This document shows positions 43,301 through 54,970 of a stretch of 64,000 nt of DNA, one piece after another. The notes beneath the pieces are model-generated. The model worked only from the letters and a program-made list of their open reading frames with translations. It was not told the origin of the DNA and ran no database searches. This DNA comes from Trichostrongylus colubriformis (lineage: Eukaryota; Nematoda; Chromadorea; Rhabditida; Trichostrongylidae): contig OZ022259.1 of the NCBI GenBank assembly GCA_963978905.1, positions 46,270,727 through 46,334,726 on the forward strand, in the 5' to 3' direction. The first letter of the stretch is position 1. Each line of letters begins with the position of its first letter. Position numbers and translations under genes: made by a program.

Positions 43301-45594
43301 ACCAACACTCTCTGGCACCTCATCAACGAGGGGATAGAGTTCAGTCAAATGCTGCCTAAGAAATCTAATTTGAATCCACATAATTATACTAAGTTTCTGA
43401 ATCATAAAATACAACAAAAGCAAGTTATTCTGAAGTTACAATACAATATGCATCTTAAGATATCTAATTCGAACAATCAAATATACCTTAGCGAAATCAG
43501 ACAACAAATACAATAAGTACAAGAAATGCAATAAATATTCGTTGAAACATTGAAAATCAATTATGACTGAACTCACCCCACAAAATTTTTGATAAAAAAA
43601 ATTCATAAGCAAGAACCAAAAAAGATCAGTAACTCCGTCGAACATGATCTTTCGAGCTTCCTGACGACTGTCCCGCGCTGCTTCCCTCGAGTGATCCGGT
43701 CTTCACAAACTACAGCGTTGTGGAGAAAAGGGGCAAGGTTCGGTTCTATCTCTCCGCTGGGTTCGGTATAGGGTCGTGCACTGCGTTGAGGAAACGAATA
43801 CGAACGACTGCCCCACTCTCCAAATCTACCATGATGATACGATCTCAAACCCATTACTGGTGACTCCGACAACATGGTTGTTACTGGTCTCTAAACTCGA
43901 TAACTAGTATATTATCCCATACAACTGATACAAAATAATTGCCGAAAATCCAAAGTAGGGGCCTATTGAGGATTGCTCGATCGAATTTTCACCATATACG
44001 ACCCCCTCCATACTTTCACCTAGAATACGATCCCATTTGAGGATTGCTCAGCCAATGTTGACTGTGTTTGCGATGGACCTCGTGTCTGCCCTGGTGGTTG
44101 CCCCTCTACATTTTCCCCGTGCGGGCGAGGAGAAAGGGAGTACGCGGTAGGAAACGTGACAACTAATTAAACACCAACCTACCGATATTATATTACCGAC
44201 ACCCATTTTTACCTGTCGCCAACGCTCTACGTGCCCACTCTCTCCGACCCGACATATCCCTTTTAAAACGATTGAGGTAAGCCTATCCCCCCCCCTAGCA
44301 GGACCCATGAGTCGAGGTTCTCCGACCACGCTGAGCATAGTGTGTAACCTGAAATAAACACACAACATTTGAAAGGAATAATTAATCTTTTTGAAATGAA
44401 CCGCTCATTCATTCAGAAAAGGATAACGAGTCATTAGAGAAAATTATGCACAGTTTCTGATGACTCCTTCAACATCAAGTGCCATAACGAAATCTGGGTC
44501 AACTTTGAATATGAATGTAGTAAAACTGCTAAGTAACGCTAAAGTGGAAGATACGGAATGAAACGCCCAAACACACGAGAAACAGTTTTTCCAACAAGTG
44601 ATCCTCGTTGAGGAAGCGTTTCGCGCCCTCTGCACCGCTGGAGAGAAGCTTGCAGGTGCGGCAAGCCAAGCTGAGCACCTGAACCTATTCCTTACGGTTA
44701 CTCCACCGCACCATTCCGAGTCCGCACCAGAGGGCCTAAGAAGCGCCATTCAAGGTAATTCATACCGTAAATCTTCTTGAAATGCACCGCTCATCTACGA
44801 AGAGCATACATTCGCACTTCTGACTACCCTTGTCCCTAAAAGATGCTTATGAAGAGAATGCCAATTATGAATTCTGCTATTTCAAACATTATGAATCTTT
44901 GTCGTTCTTTCCCTATTAATGCATGTTTCGAGACCTTCACCCTCATATTTCTCACTCGACCAAAATTACCCAGATCAGGTCTTCCAGGGTGGGCATAGCC
45001 CTAGTCCATAAGTAATCAACTTAAACAAAGTACGCCCAGCGGACTTTTCCGAATGTGATGGTGAACAAGTTCTTTAGGGTAGTTCCTAGATGAGGCAACA
45101 CTTTCAGTAATTTGCTGAGTTCCATACCTCTGTGTGGGCCGGGGACCGAGCAATGAAGGAACGGTGAGTGAGCACAGCACGGATTACTCAAATTAGGCAC
45201 TACTGCAGGTTTTCCGCCATCGCTAATTTGTGCGGCGCGGCCGAAAGTAACAAGACAAGGGTATGTATTGCAGCTGGATTGTCCCTTGTAAATGAATGGA
45301 TCAAGAAAAGCAGAACTGTCCCAAAAGTTGTAAGAATAGCTTCTTTTAAACTTTTTTAAAGCAGAACAGGGAAGGGCAAAACTTTTTCTGCCACCAAGTG
45401 CACCAGCTGCAGTGCCGCCGCCATCCAGCGAGCCAGCGCGTGACTAATACAGCTTTTTGTTGTACCGTATGCTGCAGCTGTCACGGCCCTGCGTTCCAAT
45501 GGCCAGAAACAAGCTGGACCAATCCTGCTGCAAATCCATACAACAATTCACCACGGAAGGTAGTTACACACTCACACAGGAACCCTTCGGGTGA
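43301..45594. other. non-genic stretch
   Basis: No convincing exon. CATATACGACCCCC at 43992 and AATACGATCCCATTTGAGG at 44024 are inverted forms of the GGGGTCGTATTTGG motif. ACTGTCCCAAAAGTTGTAAG at 45315 looks like an eroded mariner terminus without a partner. Confidence 0.4.
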
Positions 45595-45910
45595 TTCTTT
45601 GAAGAGAGTGATGGGAATAATGCGCACAATGAGAACTCCTAAAGGGAGTAAACCAAGTGGAAGCTACGGATCTAAAAGAACCATATGTGGCGAAATTCCC
45701 GGTGAGAGGAGCGCCCCACCCCCCACCCGCGATTTGGAAGGAGGGTCTTTTTCAACAGCTCCCACTTGTTTTATGCCCCCTTTTGAATTGGCCCAATCTC
45801 TTTCGAAATTAATTGGGGGGGGGGGGGGGAGGGCCCTACTCATCAGGTTTCTGACCGTTTCGTCCCATTTTCGCTTCACTTCCGTACCAGTAAATACCTA
45901 CACTTTCGTG
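45595..45910 (+). repeat. repeat R4 plus adjoining repeat, copy at 45.6 kb
   Basis: GATTCTTTGAAGAGAGTGAT-GGAATAATG and GCGAAATTCCCGGTGAGAGG-AGCGCCCCACC parallel 54060-54200 and 54785-54870. From 45745 it continues as a diverged copy of 25160-25320, interrupted by a 15-base G run at 45817-45831. The 202-codon + frame across this area (45398-46006) has no recognisable domain and crosses these repeats, so it is not called as a gene. Confidence 0.55.
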
Positions 45911-46596
45911 ATGGATGATCTTTCCATATTAGGTCCGAGCCACCCTTACCACTGCCTTCAAAGTACTCGAAGGGAAGGAGGGTATGGAACAAGCATTAAG
46001 GAGTAAGTAGCTACAAGGTGTACCTCATAAGGGTGTACTCGGACCCCATCATCATCCGGGAAATGAATCACATAAAAATCAGTGAGAGTCATAACTGGAT
46101 TCCAAAATTTCAGTCAGAGGGATCACAGTCCATCCAGGAGTGGTAACGGTGGTGGTGCTGTTGAGTCATGGCCGTGTAATCACGATAAAATCAATCTGGT
46201 CCCATACTTATCATCCACGTCTTTGCCACTGATGAAGGATCTCAAAGACGAATTCAAAAAATCGATGAATCTCAAGAGCAAAACGTGAACCAGGAACAGT
46301 TTTAACTTGCCGAATAAAACTTATTGCAAGACCATAAAATAGTTGAAACTCACGTATCTGAACAATACCGAATACAACTAGTAAAGTGACACTGGCCAAA
46401 CACGTCATCAGGGTATGGGCTAGAAAAAACTGAACTCGATCAGGGATAGACCCCCTAGTGGACGACGGAAGGACCGATTCCCGCCATCAGATCGCAGATC
46501 ACAGTGATAATCGACAGTGATAGATCGGTAAGTGAATCACAAAATCGACTGGAATTACTGAAATACCACCGCAATTGAAACGAAGACTGTTTTCAG

Positions 46597-46641
46597 AAAG
46601 CCTACCAATGTGGGGGCAAGCTGAAGCCGGAGAAATCGTCG
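46597..46641 (+). CDS. candidate 45-nt exon, not recognised
   Basis: A good acceptor (GACTGTTTTCAG, ends 46596) and donor (TCG|GTATGT at 46642) bracket an in-phase 15-codon frame, KAYQCGGKLKPEKSS. The splice signals are nematode-like, but the peptide is too short to identify and no partner exon was linked to it. Confidence 0.25.
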
Positions 46642-47496
46642 GTATGTTATATTCGAACTATCAAAATATCATCAAAATCAATTATCATTAAAATCAATCA
46701 TGTAATCATCACAATAAAATAAATCAACGGACCGGCCATTCAGGGAAGGGTCGTGGCGGAAAGGGTCAGAAATGGTTTCCAGAAAAATTTGAGGATTTCT
46801 ATAGCACAAGCTTGGAATGGGAAGCGATTTAGAGTGTCCTTCGATTAAACACCTCAGAATGCGCCACACAGACAATTTTCTTTCAGAATCATGAGAACGA
46901 TTAATTTTGCATTTCGCATGCACCTGATGCTTTTCCACCGACTTTTTTCCAATAGCTCTGCAAGAAAATGAAGCTACAGACCATTTCACGGTTGATTGGG
47001 CGTGGCCTGCCGACTTGGGTGAGTGGCGAGAGTGAGAGTACATGGCAAGAGTGAGGGTGGTAGAGTGAGAGAGTTTGATACGCGTTCATCCAAGTCCGTA
47101 GGCCACGCCCACTCAAGCGCCGGAAGTGGACTATACCACTTTTGGTAGCTATTCAACGCATACTTCTTAAGTAGCATGCATTCATGATTGTTTATCTAAA
47201 AGAACCATAATCGAAAGGGGCGAGGTAGATACTAACTGGGCACCAATGGAATTAAATCATTGAGCTTGCCTTGAATTGCAAACGTCATGGTCAAAGGCAT
47301 GATATCAGCTTTTATGTCCTGGCATCACACTGTATTCAACTTATACTAGACTTTCTTTGTCAGTGGCGTCAATGGTACTGGCCTCGATAATAGGGAGAGA
47401 AAACAATGTACGATAATGATATGTTCCCTTTGGCTTCAGGCTTCTTTGGCCACTGCGTGCCAAATCGCTCCGAAAAGCTCCCAAAGCGCTGAATGA

Positions 47497-47772
47497 GGGT
47501 CCAGTGCTTTATATAGAGAAGAAGTTCGACCAACACAATACACAGCGATCCTCAGTGATATCACCGAAAGCCAAAAGCACGAAGATTTCTTCTTCGAAAG
47601 TAACGACAAAATGGTGCCTTCGACTAGCAGCGGACTGGAAGCGCGAGGATCATGTGAACAAAATCGCGATCCCGCCCGTCCCTCTGATGACGCGAAATTT
47701 TGTGAGGGGCAGACAGAATGCAAGCGAAGACGAATATTCTGCTCCATAGGCTATTCAGGCATACAGAATTAA
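47497..47772 (+). CDS. unrecognised open frame without start codon
   Basis: A 91-codon frame runs from just after a stop to TAA at 47770. It includes TQYTAILSDITESQKHEDFF, ESNDKMVPSTSSGLE and RDPARPSDDAKFCEGQTECK, an acidic and polar composition like a real soluble protein, and it is broken by no stop. It has no ATG near the start and no clearly paired acceptor. It may be an exon or a retroelement fragment. A second frame overlaps it (47504-47749). Confidence 0.2.
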   Translation, partial: GSSALYREEVRPTQYTAILSDITESQKHEDFFFESNDKMVPSTSSGLEARGSCEQNRDPARPSDDAKFCEGQTECKRRRIFCSIGYSGIQN

Positions 47773-47932
47773 TTCCTGCGTAGTAGCCTTGTAAGAAGAT
47801 ACAACTGAAGCTTGTTCTGTGACGAATATAGTAATAGGAGAGATTAGTGAAATATACAGTGCCCGTATAGAGAATCACATAGTATGTACACCTGAAATCA
47901 GGACAGCTGAGCAGTTACTTAGGAACAAAATA

Positions 47933-48964
47933 TTGGCTTGAGGAATAAGTTCCCGACGGTTTTTTACATTGTTTCCTTCATCTTTCGACAAAGCTTATAT
48001 ACGTTTTCGATAGAGCTTTTTCTGACTCTACAAAATGATGCTATCTGTTTTCCGATTCTTTGAACACCTAATATTTATAAGGTTTGGAGATGAAGTATGT
48101 AAGCTGAAGGCGAAAACTGGCGCTCTCGACACCTCATCTTCCTAGTCTACCATCGAGATCAAAAATGTATGTGTATGTGTTTTTGATAGAGCTTTTCCAG
48201 CTCTACGAAATGATACTACTTTTTATTCGAATCGCTCAACTTTTTGCGTTTTCAAGACTCACAAAGGCAGCATTCAGCAATAGTGTGCACTTACGGTATC
48301 CTCTCTTCCTCGCCTACCGTCGAGATTGGAGAGGATGTGCATATATGCATTCGATAGAACTTTTTTTCTCTACAAGAACGTGCCACTAGTTTTGAATGCT
48401 TTCAATTTGATATTCCTGTGGCTCTGAAATGGGGTACTCAGCAAAAGCTCACCCTCGCCTTAGTGGCAAAAAATCGAAATCATACCAGACATTTTTATCG
48501 TGCAAGAAACCCTCAATTACATAAGTGAATGGCTCAGGGAGCCTATTTCCCTCATTTGATTTCATTTGAGGTGGAAAAGGTCAGGCTTTTGAGCCTCGAT
48601 GCGCCAAAAGTGCAGATTTTTCCCTACAAATTACTCCATTCCTAAACCTCAAAAATAATAAACAATCAAACGATCAAAAACAAATGAAATGATTCCGTAG
48701 AATTGAAAAAGCTCCATCGAAAACATATGCACATACATTTATGATTTCGATGGCAGACGAGAAAGGTGTCGGGAGTGCCAATTGCCTTAAGCTTACTTCA
48801 TTTCCAAACTCACAAATGTTAGGCAATCGAAGTAATCGAAAAAGAGATAGTAGCATGTTTAAGAGCCCAAAAGGCTCTATCGAAGACACATATGAGCTCT
48901 ATCGAAAGATGGAAGGATGAAAAACAGAGCACAAAAAACCGCAGGAACTTATTCCTCAACTCAA
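47933..48964. mobile_element. FB1 foldback element, copy 4 (complete, TA duplicated)
   Basis: Ends TTGGCTTGAGGAATAAG and CTTATTCCTCAACTCAA with TA at 47931-47932 and 48965-48966. Modules start near 48008, 48186 and 48353 in the left half (spacing 178 and 167 bp), each with GATAGAGC or GATAGAAC-TTTTT-CTCTAC. Mirrored modules lie near 48690 and 48866 (spacing 176). No transposase is present. Confidence 0.85.
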
Positions 48965-49069
48965 TAGTTCTCCTACATTGAGAAAAATGTCCTTCGGGTG
49001 AGTTCTTGAATCCAAGTGAAGGGTTCACGGTAGAGGATGGTAAACGTGCAATTTTGCAAGCTCAAGTAC

Positions 49070-49400
49070 TATTTGAAATCATACATTCGGTAACAACTGA
49101 GCAAAGACTACTGGAGGGCGTCATGGATGGGATATGATTTCTCGGATCTAGAAAGCCTTACAGCTCTTTTATTGTAGAAATAACCAACAATCTGATATTA
49201 GAGCAGCCATTAAGCCTGACTGCCTGGTTGATCGCTGGCCCGTTATAAGGGGTTTGAAGGATGGACATAGAGACCTCTCCTCGTTTGTGTTTTGCTGTCC
49301 CTTATTTTGGAGCTTATATTCCTACTTACTACCACTTCTACTCCTGATTGTTGGATAAATCCCAATAATGACATGTATTACGATTTTGTACAAGTATGGA
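49070..49400 (-). repeat. repeat R5, copy 2 (inverted relative to 14575-14890)
   Basis: Matches 14575-14890 in reverse complement, including GAGGGCGTCATGGATGG, GCTGTCCCTTATTTTGG and CCCAATAATGACATGT. It again lies within about 100 bp of an FB1 element, but the opposite end of R5 faces it. Confidence 0.7.
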
Positions 49401-49517
49401 AATCACGAGAATGCTCATATTGTGAACTCTTCTCAAACGAATAGAACTATCTCCAAACATAATCTGAGACGTTGACTGGTTTCTTCCCTCCTGTTCATGG
49501 CAGCCCCTTCCCTTACA

Positions 49518-49545
49518 TACAGTAGCGTTCAAAAGTCTTTGGCGA
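49518..49545 (+). mobile_element. solo Tc1-like terminal repeat
   Basis: TACAGTAGCGTTCAAAAGTC-TTTGGC has the form of a Tc1-like terminus (CAGT...CAAAAGT-TTTGG after TA). No matching right end or transposase was found in the next kilobases, so only a fragment is claimed. Confidence 0.4.
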
Positions 49546-50845
49546 AATGGTCTTTCACTTGGGTATTCCACTTGTAACTTTTTTGCAACTGCACCGATCT
49601 AAGAGAAATTTCAGTATGTTGTACTTGGAGACACTGCATACTATATATATACTATTATGGCGCTCAACAGTGTAAGTTACGTGGTTAAATGCAATTTTTT
49701 GTTTTTGGTATGCCATCCCTATGCCGTCCCGCTGTGCCGCTGTCATAAAAAGTCGTGGTTTCTCTACAGAGTTTTGATGTTTTCTGAGGCTTGCTCGTTT
49801 TATTTTTGTAAAGAAAGCGGTTTTTCTTGGCCAAGCCTTTTTCTCATGGAATGCCTGCTTTGCGTACAACTAGTGAATAGTTTTTCTTTGTGTCTTTACA
49901 CTCTATTTTAGAGTAGTCACGTTTTCGCAAAGGGAATTATAAGTGGTTATTTCTCATCACGGCCGTCACGGGCATCAATAGTCACTCCTCAAGGTATGTG
50001 ATTGCTTCTTTTGTGTTTTGCTGCTTTATAGTCTTCTTCCGGTATGCTTCTTTGTATGGTTTCCTTTTTAGAAGAAGTTTTCGCTGCTTCCGTCTCAGTT
50101 TTTGCTTTAATCCGTTTGCACCTTGCTGCTGTGGGATGGTGCGCCGCACTTTCGCTTCACTATAGTTTCTTCTTCTTCTGCTTCTTTTTTTTTTACTAAC
50201 ATGCATGCGTTCTTTGTATTGCTAGTTCGTGATCCTACCATTTTTCTAGTAACTTTTGCTTCTTTACGCTTTTGTCACTAACAAATGAACTATCAAAAGC
50301 TACCTAATCACCATGTCCTGCTTTTAGTGGATCTAGTGCACCATTTTACAACTTTATTTATGCATATGCACAAAAGAATTCCTTTGATTTGTGCTCATTT
50401 TCGTGAAATTGTTTTATTTTGTTTTGTTTCAAATTTATCGATTACCAATGAATGGTGAGACACAGCTCGTCGTTGAAAGCAGTGTTCCTAGCTGCCACAA
50501 CATCTTTAATGCTTTATTTGTGTACACACATACACACACACGACATACTAAGCGAATTATATATAGTAGGATGTTCATTTTTGCTGAGCTGTCCTACGAA
50601 TGCCAAAAACGCGGTTGATGGTTCGATCCCCACTGAGGATAAATTTGTACACAATTTAGATTTTCAGTTTTTGGGCTCGTAAGCATTTACATATGAAGAT
50701 TACGTGCAGTAATCACAATTACAATTCCGGACTGCCCTCTATTGTCAGTGTTCAGCAAGTTTGACAGTCCAATTTGCTGGCCTTTTAGCGCTCACAGCGC
50801 ACGAACGAAGCATTTACACAGAACGGATTTGATATTTGTGTTCAG
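49546..50845. other. non-genic stretch
   Basis: T-rich. A (CA)n-like microsatellite lies at about 50521-50545. GGTTCGATCCCCACT at 50621 resembles a pol III B box, but no tRNA fold surrounds it. Confidence 0.4.
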
Positions 50846-51008
50846 GAGGCCGAACTATCTCCATGGGTAAGTTGGCGGCCCAATCGGAATTTTGACCCAA
50901 ATTCAAAAATTTGAGTAGGGCATTGGCATACCTTCGACTGCACGTTCAACGAAGGAGACGACGGTATCACTTGTCAAGAAATCCTGACTATTTCTCTTGC
51001 GATGTTTG
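50846..51008 (+). CDS. candidate pair of exons, not recognised
   Basis: Exon 1 (50846-50866) follows GTGTTCAG and ends at CCATGG|GTAAGT. Exon 2 (50918-51008) follows a weak TTGAGTAG acceptor after a 51-bp intron and ends at TTTG|GTAAGT. One frame of exon 2 reads HWHTFDCTFNEGDDGITC and QEILTISLAMF. Two GTAAGT donors this close are unlikely by chance, but the acceptor is weak and no family is recognised. Confidence 0.25.
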
Positions 51009-51009
51009 G

Positions 51010-53289
51010 TAAGTGAAGTTATAGTGATAGGCATCTATGTTGTGCATATTCCGTTGAATTTCGTCGATTTTGTTAGTAAATCACTTCTACAAGTAGGAAA
51101 GGCACCATATAACCATGACCAAACAAACATCTTTCTCGAAGTTAGGGTCAAAATTTGCATTTGGCTAGGAATGTGTCCCCAAGGAGTTTGACCACCTGAA
51201 GACGAATATGGCTTTCATTTTGTGCGAAATCGCGAATTTCGAGCGCTACGGGCCCGTACGGGTCCAAAAGTCGGATCACTAAAGTCACAGAAAACTCGTA
51301 AATAGAGTCAGCCTGGCACGTTGTCAACGAAAATCATAGTCATTTGGTATGAACAGACATATTTGAAGATGAAAAAGTGAAGGCAAAAGAATATGCAAAA
51401 ATCTGACATAGTCGTGATCCGAACCACTAACACATCCACATTTTTCTGTTGCATGTCCATCACTGTATCCAGTGAGCCATCAGACCGGTGCGGGCGGGGT
51501 CAAGCCTCCGTTGAGGAATCCTCAACGGGGGGGGGTCGTATTTGGTCCCCTAGTAGGGGGGTCGTAAACGTTGAGGTAGGCAATGATCAAGGCTCAGACT
51601 GAGGGAGAAATGGCAAAACTGAGTAAATGGGTTCGAACTCGAAACTACCTTAACTTAATTCATGCGAACATCATGCATGGCGCGGTCCGCAACGAAGTCG
51701 GTCAACGCCAATAGCCCTTTCCTTGGTGCGCTGATACCACGTACAGAGACACCTCCGAAACTCGCAGATTAGTCGTGAAAAGCGATATCTTTCAACGGGT
51801 ACCAACGTGGATGGACACTCTAGAAACAATGGGATGAAAAAGAAAAGTTAGCTGATATGGACTTTTTTCATATCTTACTACGATTGCAAGTACGTAATCT
51901 GGTGTTAGCGGAAACTATGCGAACCGGAAAAATGTTTGTATTCATTGAGAATGTGGATGAAATCCTCATGCATGGCGCATCTCGCAGAGAAGCTGACCGA
52001 CGCCTCATACTAAGTCTTCGAGAGCGAAGGATGCATACTAGAGAATTTTGAGTAACAATGTATCAATTTTTCGGAAGAATCTGAAGAAGATCTCGCAAAT
52101 TCGACAAAAAAAAGTTTTTCTCAACTAGCTTTCCTGAATTTTTCTTGCTTCGTTTCGAAGGTATGGCATACCTCAGGTAGTCATTCGAAAGCGACAACTA
52201 GCAGACCCCGCCTCACCAAAACGCACTATGTGGTTAAGTTTGAAGGAAGTTATGGCCATTTGAATGGAACACTTCGAAATTTTCCTCATCTAATCCTCAT
52301 CTGGCAACCCATATCGAGAACTAAGAAGCATGAGAGAGCAAGCGGCCAATAGATAGGTCTGAGGGAGTTATTTGGAAAACAGTTCACAGCTGTTTGAGAG
52401 GTGGGCTCCAGGTAAAGTTTATACTATTTTAAAAATGTAGGAATTTAGTATGGGGAAGTTAACGCGCTTCATCGTGATTGCCGCGTCGCAGCCGCAGTAG
52501 CGAATCGCGATCAGAAGGAGCGCTGCGGAGCGTATTACATGGCTCCTATTTAACTTTTCTTTTGATTTCTAACTTTTCCATTCTTATTTTTTCGTCCTTT
52601 ATCTCTGCCCCATGACTTACATGACTATTAGGCCTTCTCCTTTGCCATCACAGGACAAGCACATTACTAGTGGTGGGCAACGCTTTCGTTTCAGAATACA
52701 AATACTGAATTGTTGGGTTCTTATCTCAGACGATTTTATGTAGGGATGTGAGTATTGAGTTTTGTTAGGTTCTCATTTCTCTATTTTGTCAGAAGTGGTT
52801 GGCGTCAGTGTATTTTTTACCATGGGCTCTTAATTTTTCTAGTAGACCGCGCTGGTTCGGTAGCACCACAGAAGAAGCGGAGCCTGAAGAGGGGGGGGGG
52901 GTCGTAGTGAGACCCCGTACTTGGGGGAGGGGTCGTATTTCATGAAAATTTTCCTCAACTGGACGCTTGACCCTAGCTGCGTGACTCTCCCATCGAGCAA
53001 TGTTATGAAAACAACTAGGCACTACAATTACGTGGTGGAGATAAGATTTTATTTTTTAATATTTGACTTCGATTTGCACGTGAAAGAAGAACACCTTTAG
53101 ATTTGCACATGATCAAAGCTACAAGCAGTATGCATAACAATAAGTCTTCACTCCTTTTTTGGCATTCGCAGGGCCGCTTAGCAAAAATGGAAGTCAATAA
53201 TATGTTTCATGCAGATACCCCCATATAAAGGAAAAAGCCGTTTTCCGAAAGCGCGTCATGACCTGAAAGACCTCCCTTGTAGGAACCAA
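51010..53289. other. non-genic stretch with GGGGTCGTATTTGG motifs and G runs
   Basis: Two clusters, 51526-51575 and 52890-52940, contain G runs followed by GTCGTATTTGG, GTCGTAAACG, GTCGTAGTGAG and GTCGTATTTCATG. A 64-codon frame at 51857-52051 is unrecognised. No exon is called. Confidence 0.45.
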
Positions 53290-53370
53290 CTCCAGCAGCG
53301 CGCATAGCTCGCACACATCGCGTCGCACGCCACGGGTCGTGGTCTGAAATCCTGACATAAGGGTACACAC
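53290..53370 (+). mobile_element. solo right half of an M1 element
   Basis: GCATAGCTCGCACACATCG, CGTCGCACGCCACGG and GAAATCCTGACATAAGGGTA match the right end of 7262-7500. No left half is present. Confidence 0.65.
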
Positions 53371-54059
53371 TTGTATACTGCTGTTGACCAATATTACCCT
53401 TTCCGGTGTCTTAAATGAGTCTGGGAGGTTGAACTTCCGGTGTGGGTGGATTCCTTGTCACGTAAGGAACTCTACTGCACATGAGAATTGTTTTATTCAT
53501 CCCACAGCCCATTCCCCCAAACTTAGGCCAAATTTGCATCAAATGAAGAAGGTAAAGAAAAGAAAAAGCCGTCGCAATGCCTTGTGTGTGCTTTTGCATG
53601 TAAATAATGCAATCAAACACAACACACAATTCTGCGTCACAATACTGACAGTTTCTTATCCTTCCCACTAATCCTAGGCAGACTAAACCTTTTTCGGTCA
53701 GTCATTCCCTGTTTCTACACCGATTGGCGAATCATGCGTATGTAGTGTAGAACGTACAGTTAGGGTAAAGAAGTTGCGATCCTGCCGTATGAACTGACCA
53801 TAAGAACGGTAGCGGTAAGGTGATGGCTATGCATGTTCTCGACAGTGTTCTCTTGGAAAATTGCTCACCTCACACTACGTCATCGGAGAAGTCCATTGCT
53901 AGTTCACGCGCGGTTTCATCACAGCGAATCAGCTCCTCACCGCATGTTTTCGATGAAATTCGGACCCAATGCCACATAGCCTGATAGCCGATTAGCCGCA
54001 TAGTCAAGCAGTACTGATATTCTTTTCCGGCTGCGACTTCGTTCTGAAAGTAATATTGA
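53371..54059. other. non-genic stretch
   Basis: Short frames only; nothing recognised. Confidence 0.4.
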
Positions 54060-54269
54060 CGCTTTCACTAGACTTAAAGACAGCATTAGGGATAATATGG
54101 CTGATGGAAAATCACTGAAGAAGTCACTCACATAGAAACTATGGGCCTGAGAAGATTATTCATGGCGAAATCCCCATCGAAAAGCGCGCCCCGAGCTGTA
54201 GTGATAAGACCGGACGCCCTTCATAAGTCCATCCCGCCTCCCAGGGTCGACTTTACCGAAGAATGACTG
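54060..54269 (+). repeat. repeat R4, copy 2
   Basis: GACTTAAAGACAGCATTAGG-GATAATATGG, then GGCGAAATCCCCATCGAAAA-GCGCGCCCCGAGCTG and CGCCTCCCAGGGTCGACTTT. Direct copy of 54785-54970 and related to 45595-45720. It directly abuts an M1 element. Confidence 0.65.
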
Positions 54270-54509
54270 GGATGTGTACCCTTGCGTCAGGATTTCGCAC
54301 TGCGGCATGTCGCAAGCGAAGCAATGCGGGCGAGCTAAAGGCGCCATTTTGTTGAGTCCCGAAGCAATTAAAGGTCAACTGCGTATCGCACTCCTAGCAT
54401 TAAGTTGTAATCGTTTCAAGACCCAACTACCGCGAGGAGCATAGCTCGCACACACAGCGTCGCACGCCGCTGGTCGTCGTGCAAATTTCTGATGTGAGAG
54501 TAAACGCCC
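54270..54509 (+). mobile_element. M1-family miniature element, copy at 54.3 kb
   Basis: Left GGATGTGTACCCTTGCGTC, interior CATGTCGCAAGCGAAGCAAT and GAGTCCCGAAGCAATTAAAG, right CTGATGTGAGAGTAAACGCC. Flanks GAATGACTG (54261-54269) and GAAATACTG (54510-54518) agree at seven of nine positions, an aged 9-bp duplication. Confidence 0.75.
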
Positions 54510-54784
54510 GAAATACTGAGGTCTAGAGTTATAAGCGTTATAGCAGAATGATACTGATCGTATCGTGTTAAAGCATCGATCGGAATGAGGTGATTGACGT
54601 GTAAGCTTTCGTGGTGACACGTCCACCGATCAATATCAAAGATCGGAAGGAATAAAACAATCGAATTTTCCCTTACGCTGCCTTCACAGGCAATGTTAGG
54701 GGTAATTCGGTTACATGACACTGACCGGTGGACGTTTCTACCACGAAAGCTTACATGTCAATCACCACGTCACTTCATTCAATG
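54510..54784. repeat. local inverted repeat between M1 and R4
   Basis: GACGTGTAAGCTTTCGTGG with GACACGTCCACCG at 54598 is mirrored by CGGTGGACGTTTCTACCACG and AAGCTTACATGTC at 54725-54760. TATAGCAGAATGATACTGAT at 54539 recurs in direct orientation at 54981 (GATAGCAGAATGATGCTTAT). Confidence 0.6.
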
Positions 54785-54970
54785 CGGCTCAAAGACAGTG
54801 ATAGGGGTAATGTGGGTGATGAGGAATCCCAAAGAGAGTCATTTACTGGAAATAAAATCCCCCGCGGAAGGAGCCCTCTACACCTGAGGCGGCCTCATCA
54901 GGGCAAGCTGCCTTTCTCAGGGCAGCCCGCCTCCGAGGGTCGACTTCGCCGAGAAATGATCGAGGTGTAG
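54785..54970 (+). repeat. repeat R4, copy 3
   Basis: CTCAAAGACAGTGATAGGGG-TAATGTGGGTGATGAGG, AAATCCCCCGCGGAAGGAGC and CGCCTCCGAGGGTCGACTTC match 54060-54269 in order and orientation, about 725 bp further on. Confidence 0.65.

Noticed and set aside
45311..45340. possible mariner terminus (CTGTCCCAAAAGTTGTAAG)
   Set aside because: It resembles the 11482 terminus, but there is no partner end or transposase nearby and the flanks are not TA.
45398..46006. 202-codon frame on +, the longest in the window
   Set aside because: It crosses repeat R4, a 15-base G run and a diverged copy of 25160-25320. No domain was recognised, so a gene is not supported.
48165..48389. 74-codon frame in FB1 copy 4 and similar frames in the other copies
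   Set aside because: They follow the ~175-bp modules and are repeated in all copies without coding features.
50604..50660. possible tRNA (B-box-like GGTTCGATCCCC)
   Set aside because: The upstream 60 bases give no D arm or anticodon arm, so it is probably chance or a remnant.
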